Positions 1-7,261 of a stretch of DNA of 11,990 bases are shown in pieces. How positions within the stretch are numbered: position 1 is the stretch's first letter; every line of letters starts with the position of its first letter. This DNA is from Flavobacteriales bacterium (GTDB lineage Bacteria; Bacteroidota; Bacteroidia; Flavobacteriales; Flavobacteriaceae). Location: NCBI GenBank assembly GCA_003229235.1, contig QIIH01000329.1, positions 1 to 11,990 of the forward strand, given 5' to 3'. The notes under the pieces are model-generated. The model made no database searches and was not told the DNA's origin. It saw only the letters and a program-made list of their open reading frames with translations. Position numbers and translations under genes: made by a program.

Positions 1-414
1 ATTACAGAAGCCTCACTAGGAATCGAATATACTTTTTGGGAATTTAGTATGTATTCTGGCAAACCCGCGCATGCTCCATATTTGTATACTGGGCTTACTG
101 TATTTCAATTCGACGCGCTATTTAAGCCACGTAACTTGAACGAAATTAGAAAGTATGATACCGATTATGCCTTGGCCATCCCGATGGTTGTTGGATACAA
201 AGCTACAGTAGGTCAAAAAATGATTTTAGCGTTCGAAATTGGGGCTCGATATGCTTTTACAGACGGACTAGACGGCAGCAATCCTAGTAAAGGGCATCGT
301 GAAGACAGAGCAAATTTAAAATTTGGTAATATTAATAGCGACGATTGGTACGTTTTTACCAATATGACTCTTACCTTTGCTTTTGGCCGAAAACCCTGTT
401 ATTGTAACTTTTAA
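1..414 (+). CDS. porG: PorG-like DUF6089 family outer-membrane protein of the type IX secretion system (3' part)
   Basis: The window opens inside this gene; 137 codons and the stop are present, and the frame is open from base 1. The visible part has the alternating hydrophobic/polar pattern and aromatic residues of an outer-membrane beta-barrel (SLGIEYTFWEF near the start, a terminal strand NMTLTFAFGRKP near the end). From family knowledge, PorG is an outer-membrane T9SS component that contacts the PorK/PorN ring, and its gene lies just before uppS, bamA and ompH in Porphyromonas and many Flavobacteriaceae; the same order is seen here. The stop is one base before the uppS ATG, so the two are probably translated together. 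Identity rests on the sequence character and strongly on gene order; the N-terminus and signal peptide lie outside the window. Confidence 0.8.
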   Translation: MTEASLGIEYTFWEFSMYSGKPAHAPYLYTGLTVFQFDALFKPRNLNEIRKYDTDYALAIPMVVGYKATVGQKMILAFEIGARYAFTDGLDGSNPSKGHREDRANLKFGNINSDDWYVFTNMTLTFAFGRKPCYCNF

Positions 415-415
415 A

Positions 416-1156
416 ATGGCGCATTTAGACCAAATAGATCCGAAAAAACTACCTCACCATGTTGCAATTATCATGGATGGTAACGGGCGATGGGCTAAAA
501 AACAAGGTTTATTCAGATCCAAAGGTCACGAAAGTGGCACCAAAGCCGTTCGTGATGTAATTGAAGCTACAGCAGAAATAGGCATTCCGTTTTTGACCTT
601 ATACGCCTTCTCAACAGAAAATTGGAACCGGCCTAAACTCGAAGTTCAAACCTTAATGCGTTTGTTGGTTTCTAGCCTAAAAAAAGAACTTCCTACACTT
701 CATAAAAACAATATTAAGCTCAATGCAATTGGGGCATTAGAAGATTTGCCTAAAAAAGCACAAATTGAACTTCGCGACGTAATCGAAGACACAAAAAACA
801 ACGATCGTCTCACGCTAACTTTAGCCCTTAGTTATGGCGCTAGAGAGGAAATCACAAAAACTATTAAAGAAATAAGTTCTAAAGTTAAAAATAATATAAT
901 TTCGATAGAAAATATTGACGAATCGATTATAAATGAGCATCTTTACACGCTTAATTTACCAGATGTAGATTTGTTGATCCGCACTAGCGGAGAGCAGAGA
1001 ATTAGCAACTTTTTACTTTGGCAAATTGCATACGCCGAATTATATTTTACAGAGGTACTTTGGCCCGATTTTAGAAAGACAGACTTATATGAAGCTATTC
1101 TCAATTTTCAAAACAGAGAACGCAGATTTGGAAAAACCAGTGAACAACTCAACTAA
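416..1156 (+). CDS. uppS: Isoprenyl transferase (undecaprenyl diphosphate synthase)
   Basis: A cis-prenyltransferase that condenses isopentenyl diphosphate onto farnesyl diphosphate to make the C55 carrier lipid for peptidoglycan and other envelope polymers; it acts at the cytoplasmic face of the inner membrane. At 246 aa it has normal family length. Visible motifs are HVAIIMDGNGRWA with catalytic Asp21, GHESG with His38, the YAFSTENW block, and RTSGEQRISNFLLWQ followed by AELYF. Arg189, Arg195, Ser197 and Glu208 match the E. coli residues R194, R200, S202 and E213 that bind the IPP diphosphate and metal. An upstream in-frame TTG at 377 would overlap porG by 38 bases; the ATG at 416 fits the family N-terminus and sits one base after the porG stop. 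No Shine-Dalgarno sequence is seen, as usual in this phylum. The 3' end overlaps the probable bamA start. Confidence 0.97.
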   Translation: MAHLDQIDPKKLPHHVAIIMDGNGRWAKKQGLFRSKGHESGTKAVRDVIEATAEIGIPFLTLYAFSTENWNRPKLEVQTLMRLLVSSLKKELPTLHKNNIKLNAIGALEDLPKKAQIELRDVIEDTKNNDRLTLTLALSYGAREEITKTIKEISSKVKNNIISIENIDESIINEHLYTLNLPDVDLLIRTSGEQRISNFLLWQIAYAELYFTEVLWPDFRKTDLYEAILNFQNRERRFGKTSEQLN

Positions 1157-3707
1157 TTCAATCTCATTGAATCTTTATAGAACAATACTACTCGCAATCT
1201 CCCTAATTTTTATCAGCGTTAGTGCCTCAGGACAGCAAAGAGAAATTGATAGCGATATTAAGTATACCATTGGAAAGATTGAAATTTCTGGCTTAAATAG
1301 TTTTAACGAACAAACCGTACTTACTTTTACTGGCCTTAAACCAGGAGAGCGCGTATATGTTCCCGGGCAACGTTTAAGTGATGTTATCTCAAAACTTTGG
1401 GAGCAAAAGCTATTTAGTGACATCAATATTTATGTTATTAATATCGAGGGGGACACAGTTGATCTTGAAATTAATATAACAGAACTCCCGACGCTAAATT
1501 CTATTACCATTACAGGAATTAAAGAGCGTAAAACAAAAGACATCCTTAACGACAACGATCTTAGAAAAGGAGTTAAAATAACCAAAAACCTTATTACCAC
1601 AACCAAAAATCACATCATTAACAAATACCGAGATGAGGGGTTTTTAAATACTCAAGTTCTTATTAGAACAACACCTGTTACCGATTCTATTACTGGCTTA
1701 GTAACACTCCAGGATATGTCTATTGCAATCAACAAGGGTGAAAAGGTAAAAATTGATGAGATTGTTTTTAATGGTAATACAGCGCTGAGCGATAAAAAGC
1801 TTCGCAAAGCCATGAAAAACACTAAAAAGAGAATGAAAGTTCGCTTCTGGAAGCGTTCAAAATTTATTGAAGGCGACTATGCCGAAGACAAAATTAACAT
1901 TGTAAACAAGTATAAAGAGAGTGGATTCCGTGATGCGCGAATTGTTAGTGATAGTATTATTATCAAAGACGACGAGACCATTTCTTTACAGTTAAACGTC
2001 GAGGAAGGAGACAAATATTACTTTGGCGATATTAACTTTATTGGAAACAGTGTTTATACAGACGAACAATTGCGTCAAGTATTAGGCATCGCCAAGGGAG
2101 ATACGTATAACGGTGTTCTTTTAGAAGAGCGAATCGCAAACCAAAAAGACCCTGAAGCATTAGATCTTACTAATACATATCAAAATAACGGTTATTTATT
2201 TTCTAGAATTAATCCTGTTGAAGTAAATGTAAACGACAACATCATCGATTTTGAAATTAGAATTATCGAAGGAAAACTAGCCTACTTCGATCACATTACA
2301 GTTGTAGGTAACGATCGTACTAACGACCATGTAGTTTACCGAGAGTTACGAACTCGCCCAGGGCAAAAATACTCTAAGGCCAATGTTGTGCGTACGGTTC
2401 GCGAACTAGGACAATTGGGATATTTTGACCCAGAACAGATTTCGCCAAACTTCAAAAACGTAGAACCTGGTTCAGGGACTTTAGACATAGAATATGCAGT
2501 AGTCGAGAAAGGTTCTAGCCAGATAGAACTTCAAGGTGGCTATGGTGGCGGTGGCTTTGTTGGAACCGTTGGTCTTTCGTTTAACAATTTTTCTGTTCGC
2601 AACTTATTAAAAGGTGAGGCATATAAGCCATTACCAATGGGAGATGGTCAAACGCTAGCATTAAGAGCTCAGGCCAGTACTTTTTTTCAGACTTATAGCC
2701 TTTCGTTTATTGAGCCGTGGTTAGGCGGCAAAAAGCCAGTTCAGTTTAGCGCCTCTTTTTCTCATACAGTTCAATTCTTTTTCGACTTTAGAACTCGTGA
2801 AGCAGATAGGTCTAGAAAATTTTTAATCACCGGAGGGTCTTTGGGAGTTGCAAAAAAATTAAAATGGCCAGACGATTACTTCCAAATTTCACACGCGATA
2901 AGTTTCCAACATTTTAATTTAAAGAATTATAATACAGGTCTCTTCACTTTTGGAGACGGTTTCTCTAACAACTTAGCCTATACCATTGGGCTTGTACGAG
3001 ACAATACAACGGTTAACCCAATCTACCCTATGGGTGGGTCGCAGTTTGCGATTACTGCAAAACTTACGCCGCCATGGTCACTCTTTAGTGGAACCGATTT
3101 TGCTACTTTGGGAGACGATCCTGAGTTTCAGGACAATGCTGGAAATCCAGATCCGGCCAAAATTGACCAAGAACGCTTTAAGTGGTTGGAGTTTTATAAG
3201 ATTAAATTTAGCGCGACTTGGTATACCCGTGTAATAGACAAATTAGTGCTAAAAACTCATGCAGAGTTTGGGTTTTTAGGAGCATATAATAGCGATAGAG
3301 GAGTCCCACCTTTTGAACGATTCTTTTTAGGAGGTGATGGTTTGGGGGCATTTAGTCTAGATGGACGCGAAGTGATTCAACTAAGAGGATATCCTAACCT
3401 AGCATTATCTTCTATTGACGGAGATACTCAATACAATAAATTTACGTTAGAACTACGTTACCCGATTAGTTTAAAACAATTGGCAACCATTTATGCGTTA
3501 ACTTTTATTGAAGCAGGGGATTCATTTAATGGATTTAGAAGTTATAATCCTTTTGTGTTAAATCGTTCTGCTGGCGCAGGAATCCGTATATTTATGCCTG
3601 CATTTGGTTTATTAGGGCTCGATTTTGGGTACGGGTTTGACCCTCTTCCTGGAAGAGTAGAACCAAATGGTTGGGAAACACATTTTATAATTGGTCAGCG
3701 ATTTTAG
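1140..3707 (+). CDS. bamA: Outer membrane protein assembly factor BamA (Omp85 family)
   Basis: The central pore-like subunit of the BAM complex, which folds and inserts beta-barrel proteins into the outer membrane. With the GTG at 1140 the protein is 855 aa. A signal peptide (about residues 10-31, cleaved near SASG/QQ) is followed by POTRA repeats to about residue 455, the last one starting near AYFDHITVVGN at residue 381. The C-terminal 16-strand barrel starts near residue 460 and ends in the terminal aromatic (IIGQRF). The loop-6 motif typical of Omp85 proteins (VRGF in E. coli) appears as LRGY at residues 748-751. Start choice: an ATG at 1089 would overlap uppS by 68 bases and add 17 residues before the signal peptide; GTG 1140 overlaps by 17 bases; TTG 1167 lies just after uppS and would give the most compact signal peptide. 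The true start is uncertain among these. Confidence 0.95.
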   Translation: MNNSTNSISLNLYRTILLAISLIFISVSASGQQREIDSDIKYTIGKIEISGLNSFNEQTVLTFTGLKPGERVYVPGQRLSDVISKLWEQKLFSDINIYVINIEGDTVDLEINITELPTLNSITITGIKERKTKDILNDNDLRKGVKITKNLITTTKNHIINKYRDEGFLNTQVLIRTTPVTDSITGLVTLQDMSIAINKGEKVKIDEIVFNGNTALSDKKLRKAMKNTKKRMKVRFWKRSKFIEGDYAEDKINIVNKYKESGFRDARIVSDSIIIKDDETISLQLNVEEGDKYYFGDINFIGNSVYTDEQLRQVLGIAKGDTYNGVLLEERIANQKDPEALDLTNTYQNNGYLFSRINPVEVNVNDNIIDFEIRIIEGKLAYFDHITVVGNDRTNDHVVYRELRTRPGQKYSKANVVRTVRELGQLGYFDPEQISPNFKNVEPGSGTLDIEYAVVEKGSSQIELQGGYGGGGFVGTVGLSFNNFSVRNLLKGEAYKPLPMGDGQTLALRAQASTFFQTYSLSFIEPWLGGKKPVQFSASFSHTVQFFFDFRTREADRSRKFLITGGSLGVAKKLKWPDDYFQISHAISFQHFNLKNYNTGLFTFGDGFSNNLAYTIGLVRDNTTVNPIYPMGGSQFAITAKLTPPWSLFSGTDFATLGDDPEFQDNAGNPDPAKIDQERFKWLEFYKIKFSATWYTRVIDKLVLKTHAEFGFLGAYNSDRGVPPFERFFLGGDGLGAFSLDGREVIQLRGYPNLALSSIDGDTQYNKFTLELRYPISLKQLATIYALTFIEAGDSFNGFRSYNPFVLNRSAGAGIRIFMPAFGLLGLDFGYGFDPLPGRVEPNGWETHFIIGQRF

Positions 3708-3743
3708 AGCTTTGGCACGATATTTTCTATTAACAACTAGCAC

Positions 3744-4580
3744 ATGAAACTTAAATTATTCATTTTAACAGCTTTCTTACTCATAGGGAATTATGCGCAG
3801 GCACAACGCGGAGTAAGAATTGGTTACATCGACATGGAGTATATTCTGGAAAATGTTCCTGAGTACCAAGAAGCAGCTACACAACTTGACGGAAAAGTTC
3901 AGCAGTGGAAAAAAGACATCGAAAAACGATTGTCGACGGTAGATCAAATGAAGGTCAATTTAAGTAACGAACGCGTACTTCTCACCAAAGAATTGATCGA
4001 AGAGCGTGAAGAAGAAATTCAGATTAAACAAGACGAAGTTTTAGATTATCAACAAAAAAGATTTGGTCCTAATGGCGACCTTGCTATTCAGAGGAGACAG
4101 TTGGTACAGCCAGTGCAAGATCAAGTATTTAATATAGTACAAGAAATTGCGAGTGGTAAGAAGTACGACTTTATCTTTGATAAATCTGCAGATATGGTCA
4201 TGTTGTTTGCAGACCAGCGCAATGATATTAGCGATCAAGTAGTAAGATCTATAAATCGAGCAGCTAAACGTACGCAAGCCACATCAAAAGAAGATAAAAA
4301 AGATATTGAACAGCGCGAATCTTTAAGTCTTGAAGAAGACGCAGTAGTAACCGAACGCGAAGTGGCCGCAGAGGTTAAAAAGACAGAACGCGAGGCTTTA
4401 TTAGCGGCACGACAAAAAACTAGAGACTCCGTAAGAGCAGTTAAAAAAGCTGAATATGATGCAAAACGTGCGCGCCTTTTGGCCGAACGTCAAGCACGTA
4501 AAGATTCGACTCTTGCAGCCAGAGAAAAAAAGAGAAATCCCCCTGCCGAAGATGATGGTGACGACGGCGGTGGAATTTAA
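3744..4580 (+). CDS. Skp/OmpH family periplasmic chaperone with long charged C-terminal tail
   Basis: A Skp-like holdase that would carry unfolded outer-membrane proteins across the periplasm to BamA, whose gene lies 36 bases upstream. The N-terminus is a clear signal peptide cleaved after AQA (residues 18-20). The OmpH domain runs from about residue 24 (VRIGYIDMEYIL) to about 172 and contains the long alpha-helical coiled-coil arms (residues about 45-110) and a short strand region (KYDFIFDKSADMVML). Oddly for this family, about 100 residues follow. They are very rich in Lys, Arg, Glu and Ala, likely helical, with repeated REALLAARQ / RARLLAERQARKDS-type segments, and end in an acidic, glycine-rich tip (EDDGDDGGGI). 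At 278 aa it is much longer than the usual 160-180 aa. Function of the tail is unknown. Confidence 0.9.
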   Translation: MKLKLFILTAFLLIGNYAQAQRGVRIGYIDMEYILENVPEYQEAATQLDGKVQQWKKDIEKRLSTVDQMKVNLSNERVLLTKELIEEREEEIQIKQDEVLDYQQKRFGPNGDLAIQRRQLVQPVQDQVFNIVQEIASGKKYDFIFDKSADMVMLFADQRNDISDQVVRSINRAAKRTQATSKEDKKDIEQRESLSLEEDAVVTEREVAAEVKKTEREALLAARQKTRDSVRAVKKAEYDAKRARLLAERQARKDSTLAAREKKRNPPAEDDGDDGGGI

Positions 4581-4628
4581 AATTTATTATTGATCACCTT
4601 ATAACACTTAAATATTAATATAATTACA

Positions 4629-5147
4629 ATGAAACATTTTAAATCTTTACTAATAGCGTTAATGCTTATTTTTGGTGCTACAAGTTTTGTAAATGCCCAA
4701 GATAGTGTAGCGAAGATGGCTCACATCGACACACAACAATTAGTTGAAGCAATGCCTTCTATGATAGCTGCGCAGAATGAGTTAAAGAAGGTGCAACAAA
4801 CTTACGACACAGAGATTCAGACTATGGCTAAAGAATTGCAAACTAAGATTACGCAATACGACAACGAAGCTGACGCGAAAACGGACGAAGAAAACGGTCG
4901 TAGAATCCAAGAAGTTCAAGGAATGCAAAAAAAGATTCAGGAATACCAACAAAATGCTCGTAAAGATCTTCAGGATAAAGAAATTGAGCTAATGCAACCT
5001 TTACTGGACCAAGCAAGAACCGCTATTCAAAAAGTGGCTCGCGCTAAAGGATTTCAGTATGTTGTAGATTGTGCTACCGGAAACGGGATGATTCTTTGTG
5101 ACGGTCCAGATCTTTTGGCCGATGTTAAAACAGAAATGGGTATTTAA
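4629..5147 (+). CDS. Skp/OmpH family periplasmic chaperone (second copy)
   Basis: A second Skp-like chaperone of standard size (172 aa), 48 bases after the first. It has a signal peptide cleaved after VNA (residues 21-23), a conserved opening strand (MAHIDTQQLVEAMP), two long charged helices forming the coiled-coil arms (about residues 45-120), and a C-terminal core strand segment (FQYVVDCATGNGMILCDGPDLL). It would trimerise and hold outer-membrane proteins for BamA. Two cysteines, Cys148 and Cys157, flank the C-terminal hairpin and could form a disulfide in the periplasm. The tandem ompH pair after bamA is the normal Bacteroidota arrangement. A strong terminator follows 23 bases after the stop codon, marking the likely end of the main porG-to-ompH transcript. 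Confidence 0.93.
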   Translation: MKHFKSLLIALMLIFGATSFVNAQDSVAKMAHIDTQQLVEAMPSMIAAQNELKKVQQTYDTEIQTMAKELQTKITQYDNEADAKTDEENGRRIQEVQGMQKKIQEYQQNARKDLQDKEIELMQPLLDQARTAIQKVARAKGFQYVVDCATGNGMILCDGPDLLADVKTEMGI

Positions 5148-5170
5148 TTACCTTGTTACATTACTACACT

Positions 5171-5205
5171 AAACTGTCATCGTTACTCGGTGACAGTTTT
5201 TTATT
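5171..5205 (+). terminator. Intrinsic terminator after the second ompH gene
   Basis: A 12-bp stem, AAACTGTCATCG (5171-5182) with CGGTGACAGTTT (5188-5199), has only one T-G wobble and a 5-base loop (TTACT). It is followed by six T, one A and five more T. This is a textbook rho-independent terminator reading on the + strand. It ends just before the murI start codon. Confidence 0.9.
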
Positions 5206-5213
5206 TTTATAAA

Positions 5214-6002
5214 ATGAACAGGCTTGGACCTATAGGCATTTTTGATTCGGGAATTGGCGGAACTTCTATCTGGAAGGAAATTTACGCCCTTATGCCAAAC
5301 GAAGACACCTTATACCTTGCCGATAGTAAACATGCTCCTTACGGAACCAAGTCCGCAGAGCAAATAATCGAGCTTTGTAAAAAGAATACAGAGTATTTAA
5401 TCCAACATGGATGCAAAATTATAGTCGTCGCTTGTAATACTGCGACTACCAATGCGATCGAGTATTTAAGAGCTAATTATGAGCTTCCCTTTATTGGTAT
5501 TGAGCCTGCTATTAAACCTGCCGCACTACAAACAAAAACAAACAACATTGGCATCTTAGCAACGAAGGGAACCCTAAGCAGTGCGCTATTTTCTACCACT
5601 CAATCAACTTTTGCCAGCGATGTGAATGTAATCGAAATTGTTGGAGAAGGCTTGGTGCCCTTAATAGAGTCAGGTAATTTAAACAACCCCATTTTAATAG
5701 ATTTGCTAACAGCTTATTTAAACCCAATGCTTACCGCTAATATTGATTATTTAGTGCTCGGTTGTAGTCATTACCCGTATTTACTGCCTATTATTAAAGA
5801 AATTATTCCTTCTCATATAACGGTAGTCGACTCTGGGCTCGCTGTAGCAAAACAAACAAAACACATTTTAGAATCGAACAATCTTCTGAATAATAATAAC
5901 AATCCTACTTTACGGTTTTTAACGAATGCAGACGATCTTGCTTTAGGCAATGTACTCTTAGATTACAAAGCGAGTATTATAATTGAAAGGATCGATTTTT
6001 AA
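5214..6002 (+). CDS. murI: Glutamate racemase
   Basis: Interconverts L- and D-glutamate without a cofactor, supplying D-glutamate for the MurD step of peptidoglycan synthesis in the cytoplasm. The protein has 262 aa, the usual length. Family landmarks are GIFDSGIGG with Asp11-Ser12, the SKHAPYG segment at 38-44, the first catalytic cysteine Cys74 in VVACNTATT, and the second, Cys184, in LGCSHYP together with His186. An in-frame GTG at 5190 lies inside the terminator stem and is an unlikely start; the ATG at 5214 gives the family-typical N-terminus (MNRLGPIGIFDSG). With a strong terminator ending about 10 bases upstream, expression must come from readthrough or from a promoter within ompH. The gene converges on the carbonic anhydrase gene with only 8 bases between the stop codons. 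Confidence 0.96.
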   Translation: MNRLGPIGIFDSGIGGTSIWKEIYALMPNEDTLYLADSKHAPYGTKSAEQIIELCKKNTEYLIQHGCKIIVVACNTATTNAIEYLRANYELPFIGIEPAIKPAALQTKTNNIGILATKGTLSSALFSTTQSTFASDVNVIEIVGEGLVPLIESGNLNNPILIDLLTAYLNPMLTANIDYLVLGCSHYPYLLPIIKEIIPSHITVVDSGLAVAKQTKHILESNNLLNNNNNPTLRFLTNADDLALGNVLLDYKASIIIERIDF

Positions 6003-6010
6003 AACAATTT

Positions 6011-6529
6011 TTATTTTCGATCGTAAAACCAACTGCTGTAGGTAGCATAATTATTAGCAATCCGATTTATTTCTCCTTCTAACATTTCTGGCGAAACATC
6101 TTTTACCTTTTTGGCAGGAACTCCAGCAAAAATAGTCCCAGACGGAACACGAGTATTTTTTGTGAGCACTGCTCCCGCAGCAACAATACTTCCAGACTCT
6201 ACCACACAATCGTCCATTACAATACTCCCCATGCCAATAAGTACATTGTCGTGAATTGTACAACCGTGCACAATTGCGTTATGACCAATAGACACATTAT
6301 TGCCAATATTTGTAGGTGACTTCTCAAAGGTCGCATGAATCACAGCTCCATCCTGAACGTTTACTTTATTGCCCATTTTAATATAATGAACATCACCTCT
6401 AATTACAGCACTAAACCAAACACTGCAAGATTCTCCCATAATAACCTCACCTACAATAGTTGCATTAGGAGCTATATAACAACTCTCAGGAATTTCTGGC
6501 GACTTGCCATTTACGGGTAAAATAACCAT
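6011..6529 (-). CDS. Gamma-class carbonic anhydrase family protein (left-handed beta-helix)
   Basis: A 172-aa hexapeptide-repeat protein of the gamma carbonic anhydrase (Cam/CamH, YrdA-like) family; it would form a trimer with zinc or iron sites at subunit interfaces. The three metal-ligand histidines are visible as His65 (VIHATF), His83 (SIGHN) and His88 (IVHGC), with the 5-residue spacing of the last two seen in archaeal Cam. The supporting residues Arg44, Asp46, Gln59 and Asp60 are also present. The loop carrying the proton-shuttle glutamate of Cam is short here, so it is of the CamH/YrdA type, and CO2 hydration activity cannot be assumed. There is no signal peptide, so it is cytoplasmic. 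The start codon directly abuts the stop codon of the LytTR regulator, which argues for coupled translation as the third gene of that operon. A maa-type acetyltransferase is less likely given the intact histidine triad. Confidence 0.92.
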   Translation of the reverse strand: MVILPVNGKSPEIPESCYIAPNATIVGEVIMGESCSVWFSAVIRGDVHYIKMGNKVNVQDGAVIHATFEKSPTNIGNNVSIGHNAIVHGCTIHDNVLIGMGSIVMDDCVVESGSIVAAGAVLTKNTRVPSGTIFAGVPAKKVKDVSPEMLEGEINRIANNYATYSSWFYDRK

Positions 6530-7261
6530 TTATTTAAAGTATGAAAGTAATTGTGATTTCTTAGAGGCAGATACCATAATCTCCTTACCATTAGACAGAA
6601 CAACACTACCTCCCTTGCCTTTTTTATATTCGGTGATGGCGTTAACATTCACCAAAAACGATTTATGAACTCTAGCAAAGCCATTCCCCGTTAAGATATC
6701 GTCAAAATACTTAAGGGTTTTACTTACCAGTTTCTTTTTATCGCCTACAAAAATATGAGTGTAATTGTCGTCTGCTTGGCAGTACAAAATATTTTCTATT
6801 TCTAAAACTTCAAAGCCATTCAGTAACGGAATCGTAATCTTCCCACTTACCTGTTTATTTACAGGCACTAAAACCTGCTCTTGCAAGCTTGCTTCTTTGC
6901 TTTTTATTTCTTTAACATGATCTACTGCCTTAATAAGCTCGTCTATGGAGATTGGCTTTAATAAGTAGTAAGAAGCGTGTGCGTTTAAAGCCTCGATGGC
7001 GTAATGATCATACGCGGTAACAAAAATAGTTTCGAATTGCCTGTCCCCTACTTTGTCTAATAAATCGAATGCGTTGCCATAAGGCATCTCTACATCAAGA
7101 AAAACCAAATCTAGGTCGTTATTTCTAATTAGCACCAAAGCAGCTTCTATCCCATCGGCTTCTCCAACCAAATCTACAGATGGGCAATATTTTGTTATAT
7201 AAGACCGTAGTATCTCGCGACTGGTTTCTTCGTCCTCTACGATGATGGCTTTTAAATTCAT
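6530..7261 (-). CDS. LytTR family response regulator
   Basis: A 243-aa DNA-binding response regulator. The receiver domain (about residues 3-118) has the acidic pair Glu9/Asp10, phosphoacceptor Asp56 (LVFLDVEMP), Thr82 (FVTAY) and Lys102 (YLLKP), all as expected for an active receiver. The LytTR DNA-binding domain (about 140-240) shows GFEVLEIENILYCQADDNYT, the LKYFDDIL segment and GFARVHKSFLVNVNAI. Its ATG overlaps the stop of the histidine kinase gene by 4 bases (ATGA), so kinase and regulator are co-translated and almost surely form a cognate pair. LytTR proteins typically bind pairs of short direct repeats about two helical turns apart; such a pair lies upstream of this operon at 9583-9616. 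The regulated genes cannot be read from the sequence alone. Confidence 0.96.
   Translation of the reverse strand: MNLKAIIVEDEETSREILRSYITKYCPSVDLVGEADGIEAALVLIRNNDLDLVFLDVEMPYGNAFDLLDKVGDRQFETIFVTAYDHYAIEALNAHASYYLLKPISIDELIKAVDHVKEIKSKEASLQEQVLVPVNKQVSGKITIPLLNGFEVLEIENILYCQADDNYTHIFVGDKKKLVSKTLKYFDDILTGNGFARVHKSFLVNVNAITEYKKGKGGSVVLSNGKEIMVSASKKSQLLSYFK

Noticed and set aside
3708..3743. TTG and TATTTTCT as a possible promoter before the first ompH gene
   Set aside because: The spacing is too short and TATTTTCT lacks the TTTG ending of the Bacteroidota -7 element; the gene is more simply read from the upstream transcript.
3770..3785. CTTACTCATA inside the first ompH gene resembles the TTTACTCATT repeat
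   Set aside because: Single copy, 8 of 10 match, within signal-peptide coding sequence; likely coincidence.
4041..4277. Open reading frame antisense to the first ompH gene
   Set aside because: Low-complexity product with no recognisable family and full overlap with a well-supported gene.
4581..4628. Possible separate promoter in the AT-rich gap before the second ompH gene
   Set aside because: A TTG at 4590 has no matching TAnnTTTG at the expected distance; AT-richness alone is not evidence.
5990..6022. Inverted repeat GATCGA ... TCGATC across the murI/carbonic anhydrase convergent junction, with a small A/T hairpin inside
   Set aside because: Only six paired bases around a 21-base loop and a weak A/T inner stem; not convincing as a bidirectional terminator.
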